A DNA stretch of 19,159 nucleotides, taken from positions 1 through 19,159 of the forward strand of contig JAOZST010000067.1 of the NCBI GenBank assembly GCA_029939535.1. The letters are read 5' to 3'. Shown piece by piece: positions 1 through 7,340 of this stretch. Within the stretch, counting starts at the first letter, position 1. Every line of letters starts with the position of its first letter. The position numbers were made by a program, and so were the translations under genes. The notes under the pieces are model-generated. The model was given only the letters and a program-made list of their open reading frames with translations, was not told where the DNA came from and did not search any database. The stretch comes from NBML01 sp029939535 (GTDB taxonomy: Bacteria; Desulfobacterota; Desulfobacteria; Desulfobacterales; Desulfobacteraceae).

Positions 1-46
1 TCCAGGGCCATGAAAACCCCTGAAATGTGGCTCATGTGTTTTGTAA

Positions 47-199
47 ACCTGCTTTGAATGGATAAGCCAGCACCTGTTTGACAACCAGTATACACGGACC
101 CGCAGCTATTTCCAGAATACCGAATACGAAGCAAAGGGGCTGCCGTCCAAAAGTAATGATGAGTCGGTAAAGTTCTTTAGTCCAACTCACTCACCATGA
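47..199 (+). pseudogene. Decayed C-terminal fragment of a YejA-like ABC solute-binding protein
   Basis: Read from 47 to the TGA at 197-199, the frame contains FEW, then LFDNQYTRTRSYFQNTE and GLPS. From memory this resembles the region near the C-terminus of YejA-type periplasmic oligopeptide/microcin C binding proteins (FEW...LFYGQYTRT.SYF.NSE.A..GLPS). The match stops after GLPS, where relatives go on with a conserved helix, and upstream the frame is closed by TAA at 44-46. The piece therefore has no start and a broken end. I infer a remnant left by deletion or rearrangement; more of the gene may lie to the left of the window. The family match is from recall and no alignment was made. Confidence 0.45.
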
Positions 200-415
200 G
201 ACCTGGATTTTTATTTTTTACCTTTTAAAAACTCATATGGAGCGGCACATGATATTTTAACTCTTGATTTAAATCAATTGCCCTTCTGTGCTTTTTTGTT
301 AGATATTAGATGAAAAAATAAAAATTTTTATAAAAGACAAAGGACAATACCCTGCATGATGTATGTTCAGGTGCTTTTTGAATCAGAAAAACAAATTACG
401 GAGTAAACGATTAAT
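200..415. other. AT-rich intergenic region with an FNR-type box
   Basis: No open frame with a credible start or ribosome site was found between the decayed fragment and the small gene at 416. The stretch is AT-rich and contains one clear element, the dyad at 264-277 listed separately. No terminator, tRNA or repeat was recognised. Confidence 0.5.
264..277. promoter_or_regulatory. FNR/CRP-family operator-like palindrome
   Basis: The 14 bases TTGATTTAAATCAA form a perfect palindrome. They match the classical FNR consensus TTGAT-N4-ATCAA at every defined position. The site lies about 140 bp upstream of the small gene at 416 and about 435 bp upstream of lysA, the only genes reading away from it. 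Desulfobacterota carry several Crp/Fnr-type regulators, so anaerobic or redox control of the downstream genes is plausible but inferred. In AT-rich DNA such a site can also arise by chance, and no convincing -35/-10 pair was identified beside it. Confidence 0.4.
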
Positions 416-595
416 ATGCCAGAATTACTTGATGATATAAAGAAACGAATGGATGAGCTTGAAATCTTAATAAGAGAAACAAAGGATCGCCTGCCTGCAC
501 ATTCTACCAAACCTCCTGTCATGCTTGAGCTTCTTGAATACGAAGATGAATACGATATGTTGATGAAAAAATTTAATACCCTTAAAAATAAATGA
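416..595 (+). CDS. Small conserved-looking helical protein, 59 aa, function unknown
   Basis: ATG at 416 is preceded by GGAG at about 401-404, a usable if somewhat distant ribosome site, and the frame runs to TGA at 593-595. The product is very acidic/basic and almost entirely helical in appearance. A first amphipathic helix (residues 4-26) is followed by a loop with PAHSTKPP (about residues 27-34) and a second charged helix (35-58), which suggests a helical hairpin or coiled coil. There is no signal peptide, membrane segment or cysteine. Small proteins with a similar LPAHS.KP loop seem familiar to me from sulfate reducers, but I cannot name a function. It lies 116 bp upstream of lysA on the same strand and could share its transcript. 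A longer frame on the opposite strand is a shadow. Confidence 0.65.
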   Translation: MPELLDDIKKRMDELEILIRETKDRLPAHSTKPPVMLELLEYEDEYDMLMKKFNTLKNK

Positions 596-711
596 CTCAT
601 TATGGATAACTCAAAAATGAAGCAGGATTAAAAAAGGCATTGGAAATCATGCTTGCATGGAAGCCCTTGCGGCTAGCTGTGGGGATGTGATAATTATAAA
701 GAGTAGCATTT

Positions 712-2040
712 TTGAAAACTGGTAATATATTTGGATATCATGGAAGGGGGTTTATTATAGATTCATTTAGCTATAAAAACGGGAAATTGTTTGCTGAGGG
801 TGTAGATGTTGAGGAAATTGCAAATAAGGCAGGTACACCTGTGTATATATACAGCAAGGCAACATTCATTGATCATCTGAAAAAAATTCAAACTGCCTAT
901 GCCGGCATTGACACGACTATTTGCTATTCAGTCAAGGCCTGCGGCAATATTAATATCCTCAAAATACTTGCTGCTGAGGGCAGCTCTTTTGATATTGTCA
1001 GTGGCGGCGAACTATATCGGGCCCAGCAGGCTGGGGCAGATATGAGAAAAATTGTCTTTGCCGGTGTTGGAAAGACAGATGTAGAAATTATTGAAGCATT
1101 GAATGCGGGAATCGGCTATTTCAATATTGAATCTGAAGCAGAGCTGGAAAACCTTATCAAGCTTTGCAAAGTACACGGCAAAAAGACCAAAGCTGCATTA
1201 CGAGTTAACCCTGATATTCAATACGATTCCCTTAAAAATATTACCACTGGCGTTAAAGAAACCAAGTTTGGTATTGATATAGAACGTACCCTGAAGATTT
1301 ATGACCGGTATTCTGATAACGGGGTTGTGGATATGTCGGCGATCCATGTGCACCTGGGTTCCGGCGGCAAAACCATTGATCCCTATGTGAACTATGTGAA
1401 AAAAGTCCTGCCCCTGGTGGAGGAGTTGCGCACCAGGAGCCATATTATTGATAAACTTGATCTGGGGGGAGGCTATGGTGCTGATTACGAGACTGACACC
1501 GTACCTTCTGCCATTGATTATGCCCAGGGGATTGTGCCTCTGCTGAAAGCTGCGAATTTAAAGCTGATTCTTGAGCCTGGTAAAAGTATCATTGCCAATG
1601 CTGCAATCATGCTGACACGCACCGTGTTTAAAAAATCCAGCGGTAAAAAAAACTTTGTCATTGTTGATGCTGGGATGAATGATCTGATTCGCCCCTGTTT
1701 GTATGAAGCCTTTCATTTTATATGGCCGGTAAAGGTCAGTGAAAACTTTATCCCTGAAAAACGAATCCATGATTTAAAAATGGAGAATATGGAAGTAGTA
1801 GATGTGGTGGGCCCAATCTGTGAGGGTACGGACTATTTTGCTAAAGACAGGGCCCTGCCTCCCGTCAACCGGGGTGACCTTATGGCGATCTTCAGTGTTG
1901 GTGCCTATGGCTATACCATGGCCAGCAATTACAATGCACGTCCCATGTGTGCCGAGGTGCTGGTAGACGGAGATCAGTTCAGGGTCATCCGCAAACGTCA
2001 GACCTATGAGGACTTAATTGAGCTGGAAAGAGATTTATAA
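712..2040 (+). CDS. lysA: Diaminopimelate decarboxylase LysA
   Basis: PLP-dependent decarboxylation of meso-diaminopimelate to L-lysine, the last step of lysine synthesis, in the cytoplasm. The product is 442 aa, near the usual 410-440. Visible family features are the PLP-binding lysine in CYSVKACGN (K75), the HVHLGSGG segment (H214), the glycine-rich DLGGGYG (250-256), EPGKS (288-292) and the second-domain catalytic cysteine in GPICEGTDYF (C370), ending in SVGAYGYTMASNYN. Many LysA proteins have HIGSQ where this one has HLGSGG, a small divergence. The TTG start at 712 has only a weak GAG ribosome site. The family's conserved N-terminus (YKNGKLFAE) begins around residue 21, so about 15 extra residues are present and the true start may be further in. 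The 3' end overlaps the convergent cbiR gene by 6 bp. Confidence 0.9.
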   Translation: MKTGNIFGYHGRGFIIDSFSYKNGKLFAEGVDVEEIANKAGTPVYIYSKATFIDHLKKIQTAYAGIDTTICYSVKACGNINILKILAAEGSSFDIVSGGELYRAQQAGADMRKIVFAGVGKTDVEIIEALNAGIGYFNIESEAELENLIKLCKVHGKKTKAALRVNPDIQYDSLKNITTGVKETKFGIDIERTLKIYDRYSDNGVVDMSAIHVHLGSGGKTIDPYVNYVKKVLPLVEELRTRSHIIDKLDLGGGYGADYETDTVPSAIDYAQGIVPLLKAANLKLILEPGKSIIANAAIMLTRTVFKKSSGKKNFVIVDAGMNDLIRPCLYEAFHFIWPVKVSENFIPEKRIHDLKMENMEVVDVVGPICEGTDYFAKDRALPPVNRGDLMAIFSVGAYGYTMASNYNARPMCAEVLVDGDQFRVIRKRQTYEDLIELERDL

Positions 2041-2940
2041 AATCATTTCCGGAATATTTTTAAATACAGAAGAGAGCCTGGCCAGGGATCTGTTGAGATT
2101 TTCAAGATTAAATACTTCCAGGGAAACAGTGCCTTCATAGCCATCCACAAGTGCCACTGTCAAATGAAACATATCATTGGGAAGTCTGTCCAGACTGATA
2201 TGATCTTTTGGGACAGATCCTGAAAAATCCACTCCATGGAGATGGATGATGGGCAGCTTTTCCCTGTAAAGATCAAAGCAGGTTTTCAGATCATGCCCGT
2301 ATTTAAATAAATGGCCTGCATCAATGCACAGGGATAGATCAAACTCCTTTATCAGACTCCTGAAACAGGCATGGGAGTACCACAGGGTTTCAACGGACAA
2401 AATAGACGGATGGGACAGCCGGGGCACCAAAAGTTCCAGGCCTTTGCGGGCTCTCTTTTCCCAGGCCAGAAGTTCTTCATGGCTGATTTCCCCTTTTTCC
2501 ATGGAAAGGTGAAGGGTATGGGTGGTGGGCTCCAGGGGAGCAAACAGGTCGATTACCCTGGCCAGGGTATCAGCTGCTTTTACCTGTGCTGAGGCCGAGA
2601 TATCCGTCAGGCTGATATCCACGGGCAAATGCACATTAAATTGAAGACCCAGTTCCCGGGACAGATGATAAAGCTCTTGAATATCAGCCCTGGACGGCAA
2701 CACTTCATTGGGCATGCTTTCAAAAACCAATAGTTCAATCTCGTCAAAAAAAGAGCCTATTTTCCTGACATTGGGAATAATATGGTCCGGATATATAAAT
2801 GAGGTGGTGCCCAGTTTAAAAGTCCGATCCCTCTTTTGTAACACCTGGGGTTCTAAAAACCGGCGTTTTAAAGATTGGGGTTGTCGAGATCGGGATGGTA
2901 AAGGTTGAGATTGTAATTTCTGGTCGTCCATGTTTTCCAT
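2035..2940 (-). CDS. cbiR: CbiR-like cobamide-remodelling phosphodiesterase (AP endonuclease 2/TIM-barrel family)
   Basis: Likely hydrolyses the nucleotide loop of cobamides to release the alpha-ribazole and cobinamide phosphate, so that another lower ligand can be attached; this activity is known for CbiR of Akkermansia. The sequence is a xylose-isomerase-like TIM barrel. Metal-ligand-type residues end successive strands: H104 in NVHLP, H144 in TLHLS, E184 in SVETL, D207 and H210 in DAGH, H233/H235 in IHLHG, and E275 in SLEVF. The first strand reads LGTTSFIYPDHIIPNV. About 38 residues rich in Q, R and P precede the barrel, which is unusual. A second ATG three codons in (at 2931) may be the real start. 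It lies 19 nt after cbiB at the end of the cob operon, and this context favours CbiR over a sugar isomerase or DNA endonuclease IV. Confidence 0.75.
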   Translation of the reverse strand: MENMDDQKLQSQPLPSRSRQPQSLKRRFLEPQVLQKRDRTFKLGTTSFIYPDHIIPNVRKIGSFFDEIELLVFESMPNEVLPSRADIQELYHLSRELGLQFNVHLPVDISLTDISASAQVKAADTLARVIDLFAPLEPTTHTLHLSMEKGEISHEELLAWEKRARKGLELLVPRLSHPSILSVETLWYSHACFRSLIKEFDLSLCIDAGHLFKYGHDLKTCFDLYREKLPIIHLHGVDFSGSVPKDHISLDRLPNDMFHLTVALVDGYEGTVSLEVFNLENLNRSLARLSSVFKNIPEMIL

Positions 2941-2959
2941 TCTTTTTTAAACTGTTTTT

Positions 2960-3967
2960 TTAATTTGTCAGGACCAAAAGCAGCAAACAGGCTGCCAGGG
3001 TGGATATAAATGCGGAAAGCATCATCAGTTCACAGGATCGTTTGATCCCATGGATACCAGGATCATTAAATTCCCGGCCAATATAGGGTTTTTCCACAAG
3101 TTTTCCATGGTAAATATTAGGGCCGCCCATGCGTATCTCAAGGGCCCCGGCAAAGGCAGCCTCAGGATACCCGGCATTGGGACTTTTATGGTGGTTCCCC
3201 TGGGAAATCCCTGTTTTAAAGGCCATGATCCCTCTTCTGGCAGACAATAAAAAAGCAGCCAAGGAAATCACCACAACGGAAATCCGGGCCGGTATGAAAT
3301 TTGCTGCATCATCAATTCTTGCCGATGCCCTTCCAAAAAAAATATAGGTATCATTCTTATAGCCCACCATGGAGTCCAGGGTATTGATCATTTTATAGGC
3401 CAGGGCACCTGGCACTCCGAACAATAGAGCAAAAAACAAAGGGGATAAAAATCCGTCCACAAAATTTTCAGCCACGGTTTCCACTGTGGCCCGGGTGACA
3501 GCAATTTTATCCAGGGTCTTGGTCTGGCGGCCCACAATCATGGCCACCTTTTTCCGAGCCGTTTCAATATCCCGGGCCCCAAGGGGAGAAGCCACCTCAA
3601 GGGCTGCCTGGACAAGGCTTTTTGCGGAAAAACAATAAAAAAGAAGCCAGGCCTGGACCGTGAATCCCAGCAAAGGATGAACCAGGGTAAAGATCTTTAC
3701 CAGGCAAAAGGAGATGACCCAGGTTGAGCTTATGAGAAAAAGGGCAAAAAGCAGGCCTGAAAAAATCTGTTGCCTGGCCAGATTTTTGGCCTGATTCTTA
3801 GATTGATTTTTAGCCGGGCTCTTTTTAAAAGGCTTTCTAAATTTTTTTTCAAAAAAGGCAATGGCATTTCCCATGCCCACTATTGGATGGGGAAGCCACC
3901 CTGGATCTCCCAGGATAAAATCCAGAACAAAGGCAGCAAAAATAATATACCAGGCAATCTCAAACAT
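2960..3967 (-). CDS. cbiB: Adenosylcobinamide-phosphate synthase CbiB
   Basis: Membrane enzyme that attaches (R)-1-amino-2-propanol phosphate to adenosylcobyric acid, giving adenosylcobinamide phosphate. The 335-aa product starts with a membrane segment carrying the family signature DFILGDPGWLPHPIVGMG. It then shows VGRQTKTLD, ATVETVAENFVDG, NTLDSMVGYKN and SPNAGYPEAAFAGALEIRMGG, and ends in a hydrophobic helix (about residues 312-333). Four to five membrane helices are apparent. A lysine/asparagine/glutamine-rich linker (about residues 43-66) lies between the first two. The ATG at 3965-3967 lies inside the end of cobD (8-nt overlap), which implies translational coupling. This fits well because CobD makes its aminopropanol-phosphate substrate. 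Confidence 0.92.
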   Translation of the reverse strand: MFEIAWYIIFAAFVLDFILGDPGWLPHPIVGMGNAIAFFEKKFRKPFKKSPAKNQSKNQAKNLARQQIFSGLLFALFLISSTWVISFCLVKIFTLVHPLLGFTVQAWLLFYCFSAKSLVQAALEVASPLGARDIETARKKVAMIVGRQTKTLDKIAVTRATVETVAENFVDGFLSPLFFALLFGVPGALAYKMINTLDSMVGYKNDTYIFFGRASARIDDAANFIPARISVVVISLAAFLLSARRGIMAFKTGISQGNHHKSPNAGYPEAAFAGALEIRMGGPNIYHGKLVEKPYIGREFNDPGIHGIKRSCELMMLSAFISTLAACLLLLVLTN

Positions 3968-5087
3968 GGACTTTCTCTTGCCTGTTCAGGTCATTATACG
4001 GGGCATTGTTCTGGGTCAGGGCTTTTTTAATGCTTTGGGCCAGGGCCAGGTTGATCTCCCTTGTTTTAAGGGAAAAACGGACAAATTTATTTGACAGCCC
4101 GTAAAAATTACTGCAGTCCCGGATGAGAATTTTATCCAGGCCAATCTCTTTACAGAATTCAGGGGCTGTATAATGTTCAAGTTCTGCCAGGACAAAATAG
4201 GTGGGAGCATCAAAGATCTGGATTCCCGGGATTCCCTTTAGAACCTTTTTGAACACCTGGATTTCTTCCTTGATATAGGTCCGGGTTTGTTCAAAAAAAG
4301 GTTCAATAGTCTTAGGGTTTGCAAAAATATCCTTGATCACTTCCTGGGCCAGGGAGTTGACACTCCAGGGCTGGTAATAAGCCATGACCTTATTCACCAG
4401 GGCACTATCTCCGCTTAAAAAACCTGTTCGAAGCCCGGGAATCCTGAATATCTTTGACATGGAAGACAGGACCACCAGATTGGAATTATGCACCTGGGAT
4501 ACAAAAGAAATTTCATGGGCATTTTCCACAAAAGGCAGATAGGATTCATCCACCACAAAACAGGTATTTTTATGTTTATGGATCAAATATTCAATTTCTT
4601 CTCTGGGAATCAAAACACCAGTTGGATTGTTGGGATTGCAGATAAAAACCAGGTTCGCAGATTCTGCCAGACTGGAAATCCGGTCAATGTCCGGTTTAAA
4701 ATTTTCCTCTTTGGTTGCCAGGCAATATTCATACTCAATATGATGCATGGTGCAGGTATCCTGATAATCTGAATAGGTGGGACCTGCTATTACTACCCTT
4801 TTAGCTTTCAGGGCCTGGGGGATGGTATAGATAAACCAGGTTGTGCCGTTGCCGGCAATGACAGCTTTGGGATCTATTCCATGGTATTGGGCAAATCCTC
4901 TTCTCATGGAAGCAGCATCGGGCTCGGGCAGGGAATGGATGGCTGACATACGGTCTGAGATAATGGTGTGAATCTTTTCAGGCGGGCCCAGGGGGTTTAA
5001 ATTACTGCTCATATCAATTATCTCTTCAACAGAACAACCAAGATGTTTTGCCAGCCCACCCTTATTTCCACCATGTCCTTGAATCAT
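3960..5087 (-). CDS. cobD: L-threonine-O-3-phosphate decarboxylase CobD (class I/II aminotransferase fold)
   Basis: Decarboxylates L-threonine phosphate to (R)-1-amino-2-propanol phosphate, the arm that CbiB adds to cobyric acid. The 375-aa protein begins HGGN at residues 5-8, the typical CobD opening. It carries DMSSNLNPLGPP (25-36), the PLP contact GNGTTWFIY (79-87), CNPNNPTG (150-157), VVDESY with D180, and the Schiff-base lysine K212 in SSMSKIF, followed by the arginine-rich PGLRTGFLSG. Histidinol-phosphate aminotransferase has the same fold, but the HGGN start and the direct overlap with cbiB decide the call. ATG at 5087 follows an AGGAAAG ribosome site. The next gene upstream in the operon is cobS, 39 nt away. 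Confidence 0.9.
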   Translation of the reverse strand: MIQGHGGNKGGLAKHLGCSVEEIIDMSSNLNPLGPPEKIHTIISDRMSAIHSLPEPDAASMRRGFAQYHGIDPKAVIAGNGTTWFIYTIPQALKAKRVVIAGPTYSDYQDTCTMHHIEYEYCLATKEENFKPDIDRISSLAESANLVFICNPNNPTGVLIPREEIEYLIHKHKNTCFVVDESYLPFVENAHEISFVSQVHNSNLVVLSSMSKIFRIPGLRTGFLSGDSALVNKVMAYYQPWSVNSLAQEVIKDIFANPKTIEPFFEQTRTYIKEEIQVFKKVLKGIPGIQIFDAPTYFVLAELEHYTAPEFCKEIGLDKILIRDCSNFYGLSNKFVRFSLKTREINLALAQSIKKALTQNNAPYNDLNRQEKVHV

Positions 5088-5126
5088 TTATCTTTCCTTT
5101 TACCCTTATACAAAAGGGGGAGACAT

Positions 5127-5705
5127 CTATAAAATCAGAGTACCGGTTCCCAGAAACAGCAAAGCTTCCAGCAGCTCGTTCATGGCACCCAGCATATCCC
5201 CTGTAATACAATTCATTTTCTTTTTATAAAATACCAGTATTATAATAATACCAATNNNNNNNNNNNNNNNNNNNNNNNNNNNNNNNNNNNNNNNNNNNNN
5301 NNNNNNNNNNNNNNNNNNNNNNNNNNNNNNNNNNNNNNNNNNNNNNNNNNNNNNNGCCACCAATCCCATCATGCCGGTCCGGCTGTCTTTCATTATCTCC
5401 AGGGCTCTTTCCCTGGATCTATGGCTAAAAATACCGTCTGCTGTATCCCCGAGACCATCCAGATGAAATGCGCCTGTAATCACCACCAGGAAAAGTAGAT
5501 CCATCAGCGCTGCCACGGGCATGGCCCACAGCCTGGATGCAACAAGGTCGGTGAGGACCAGCAGCCCACCGACAATAAGCCCAACCACCGGAAAAAACCG
5601 AATCATCCCCATGGGTGAATAGGCCACATTTCTGCCTGCCGGCAAAATCGTGATAAATAAAATCGCTGATCTTAGGTCAGAAAAAAAACCTGTTTGTTTT
5701 TCCAT
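5127..5705 (-). CDS. cobS: Adenosylcobinamide-GDP ribazoletransferase CobS, interrupted by an assembly gap
   Basis: Integral membrane enzyme joining adenosylcobinamide-GDP to alpha-ribazole (phosphate), which closes the nucleotide loop. The N-terminal piece (about 116 residues) shows the opening FFSDLRSAILFITILP and the metal-binding signature FHLDGLGDTADGIFS followed by RALEIMKDSRTGMMG, both diagnostic. The C-terminal piece (42 residues) has the closing TGDMLGAMNELLEALLFL. Between them lie 100 Ns. Family members are about 240-260 aa and the known parts add up to about 159, so roughly 80-100 residues are missing and the Ns are a fixed-length placeholder rather than the true distance. Frame agreement across the gap is therefore fortuitous. 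The gene lies 71 nt after the radical SAM gene and 39 nt before cobD. Confidence 0.88.
   Translation of the reverse strand: MEKQTGFFSDLRSAILFITILPAGRNVAYSPMGMIRFFPVVGLIVGGLLVLTDLVASRLWAMPVAALMDLLFLVVITGAFHLDGLGDTADGIFSHRSRERALEIMKDSRTGMMGLVXXXXXXXXXXXXXXXXXXXXXXXXXXXXXXXXXXIGIIIILVFYKKKMNCITGDMLGAMNELLEALLFLGTGTLIL
5256..5355. other. Assembly gap (100 N)
   Basis: An exact run of 100 undetermined bases inside cobS. The round number and the missing middle of CobS indicate a scaffolding placeholder of unknown true size. Sequence on both sides belongs to the same gene, so the join itself is credible. Confidence 0.97.
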
Positions 5706-5776
5706 TTATTGAACCTTTTTTTAGTGTAGCCTTTTTTAGTTGGCCCTTTATATTGAATTTTTTTGATGACCTTTTT

Positions 5777-6721
5777 TTAACGGTCTGATTTAATGGTCTG
5801 GTAAAAAACACCCCTCTCCTGGTGTCGGGATTCAATGCGGCCCCTGACCTCAAGTTCTGCCAGAAGGGTGTCCATTTGTCCTGGGTCTGCATTTAGAATG
5901 GCCACAAGATCATCCCGGGTACTTGGCCTCCTGTGAATGGTTTCAAGAATTGCCGATTCAATATCCTGGCGCTGGCCTATTTGTTTTTTATCCGGCACCC
6001 TGGCTACGATCTGAACATTCCCAAGGTCCAGCATTTCTTTCACCTGCTCAAGGGTTTCTTTTGAAGCCGGGCCAATGTCAGGAACCGTACCAGGCCGGTC
6101 CAGGGTGTTAAGCTGGACCCATTCCGGATCAATAAGGAGTATGGCTTCCCTGAGCAGTAAAACTTCCTGGGCATTGTCATTAACCCCGGGCAGGATAAAA
6201 ATTTCCAGCCAGATCTTTCCCTTAAATTCCCTGGAAAAACTTTGAATTCCCTTTAAAATATCCTTGATCAAAAGATTTGGATTGGGGCGGTTGATTTTAA
6301 TAAATGCCTGTCTTGAAACCGCATCAAGGGAAGGGACTACAAGATCGGCCAGGGCCAGTTCCTGTCTAACATCCGGATCAGATAAAAGACTGGAATTTGT
6401 CAGAACCGCCACCCGTATATTCGGCTTCTGGACTTTTATATAGGCAATCACCCGGCCCAGTTCCTTATTCAACGTGGGCTCACCAGATCCTGAAAAACTA
6501 ATATAATCTGGATCATCATTGTGCTCCCAATAATGGTCCAATTCTTTCTTCACCGACTCGAAGGATATATATGCCCTTCGTTCAAGGGTCAGGTCTGTTG
6601 TTTTCCCGCATTCGCAATAGACGCAGTCCATACTGCAGATCTTATGAGTGACAAGATCAACTCCAAGGGAGATGCCCAGGCGCCTGGACAAAACCGGGCC
6701 AAAAATATGTTGATAGCTCAT
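5777..6721 (-). CDS. Radical SAM protein (COG0731-like) with C-terminal winged-helix-like domain
   Basis: A 314-aa cytoplasmic radical SAM enzyme of unknown substrate. The opening FGPVLSRRLGISLGVDLV and the [4Fe-4S] cluster motif CSMDCVYC (C29, C33, C36, with another cysteine at 38) match the COG0731 group, often loosely labelled wyosine-synthase-like. SGSGEPTLN (about 98-106) is the SAM-binding GGE-type motif. The last 75 residues or so look like a winged helix (QRQDIESAILETI...RPSTRDDLVAILN...LEVRGRIES), so it may also bind nucleic acid or a partner. ATG at 6721 has an AAGAG ribosome site. It sits 26 nt after cobU and 71 nt before cobS inside the cobamide operon. A role in corrinoid metabolism is suggested by position only; chance inclusion remains possible. 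Confidence 0.8.
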   Translation of the reverse strand: MSYQHIFGPVLSRRLGISLGVDLVTHKICSMDCVYCECGKTTDLTLERRAYISFESVKKELDHYWEHNDDPDYISFSGSGEPTLNKELGRVIAYIKVQKPNIRVAVLTNSSLLSDPDVRQELALADLVVPSLDAVSRQAFIKINRPNPNLLIKDILKGIQSFSREFKGKIWLEIFILPGVNDNAQEVLLLREAILLIDPEWVQLNTLDRPGTVPDIGPASKETLEQVKEMLDLGNVQIVARVPDKKQIGQRQDIESAILETIHRRPSTRDDLVAILNADPGQMDTLLAELEVRGRIESRHQERGVFYQTIKSDR

Positions 6722-6747
6722 GTAAATATACTCTTATGGATTAGATT

Positions 6748-7296
6748 TTATTTGGTGTTTATCCTGGGTTTTATCTGCAAATCAATACCAGCAACTATCA
6801 GGACTACCCGGTCTGCTGCTGCGGCAATTTTTTGATTCACAAGCCCTGCAAAGTCTCTAAATTGCCTGGCCAGGGAATTTTCCGGTACAATTCCATATCC
6901 CACCTCATTGGATACCAGAAAAACAGGGCAGGAGCTCTTTTCCAGGGCAGCGATTAAAAGCAGAGTCGCTTCCATTATCTGGGCCTCGTCATATTCTCTG
7001 AACAAAAGATTTGAAGTCCACAGGGTCAGACAATCCACCAGTATAACATGGGCTGTTTTCGAAGTCTTCTCGATTACCCCATGGATCATGACTGGCTCCT
7101 CAATGGTCTGCCAGTTATTTCCTCTTTCCTTCTGATGCCTTACCACCCGTTTGTCCATTTCCGAATCCGTGGGAACTGAAGTGGCCAAAAATATTTTTTT
7201 ATCCCCTGGTATCCCATTGGCAGCATCCAGGGCAAAACTGCTTTTACCACTTCTGCACCCGCCAATCACCAGGGTGATGTTTTCTTTGTTTCTCAA
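6748..7296 (-). CDS. cobU: Adenosylcobinamide kinase / adenosylcobinamide-phosphate guanylyltransferase CobU
   Basis: Bifunctional enzyme that phosphorylates adenosylcobinamide and transfers GMP from GTP to give adenosylcobinamide-GDP for CobS. The product is 182 aa, the normal size. The P-loop GGCRSGKS is at residues 12-19. H54, in the RVVRHQKER segment, corresponds to the guanylylated histidine of Salmonella CobU. VDCLTLW (about 89-95) and FLVSNEVGYGIVP are further family blocks, and the tail AAADRVVLIVAGI is typical. The start is a TTG at 7294-7296 with a purine-rich AAGAGA upstream. It is the first gene of the minus-strand cobamide cluster. If CbiR delivers cobinamide phosphate, the guanylyltransferase half alone would return it to the pathway. 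Confidence 0.92.
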   Translation of the reverse strand: MRNKENITLVIGGCRSGKSSFALDAANGIPGDKKIFLATSVPTDSEMDKRVVRHQKERGNNWQTIEEPVMIHGVIEKTSKTAHVILVDCLTLWTSNLLFREYDEAQIMEATLLLIAALEKSSCPVFLVSNEVGYGIVPENSLARQFRDFAGLVNQKIAAAADRVVLIVAGIDLQIKPRINTK

Positions 7297-7318
7297 AATC
7301 TGTCTCTTTGTTTTCTTA

Positions 7319-7340
7319 ATATTTTATACTTATATTTTAT
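7319..7340. repeat. Short AT-rich direct repeat upstream of cobU
   Basis: Two copies of ATATTTTAT (7319-7327 and 7332-7340) separated by 4 bases lie 23 bp upstream of the cobU start, in the 205-bp divergent spacer with prxU. On the minus strand they give several TATAAA/TATAAG words that could act as a -10 element for the cobamide operon, but no matching -35 was found. The spacer shows no cobalamin-riboswitch B12 box. Confidence 0.25.

Noticed and set aside
367..600. 77-aa minus-strand frame
   Set aside because: It is a serine-rich antisense reading of the 59-aa + strand gene, which has a ribosome site and normal composition.
596..711. Lysine riboswitch ahead of lysA
   Set aside because: The conserved AGGTAGAGG-type opening and the expected length of about 170 nt are absent.
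2035..2940. Endonuclease IV or sugar epimerase for the TIM-barrel gene
   Set aside because: The fold is shared, but its position in a cob operon and the TSFIYPDHIIPNV opening fit CbiR better; kept as an alternative only.
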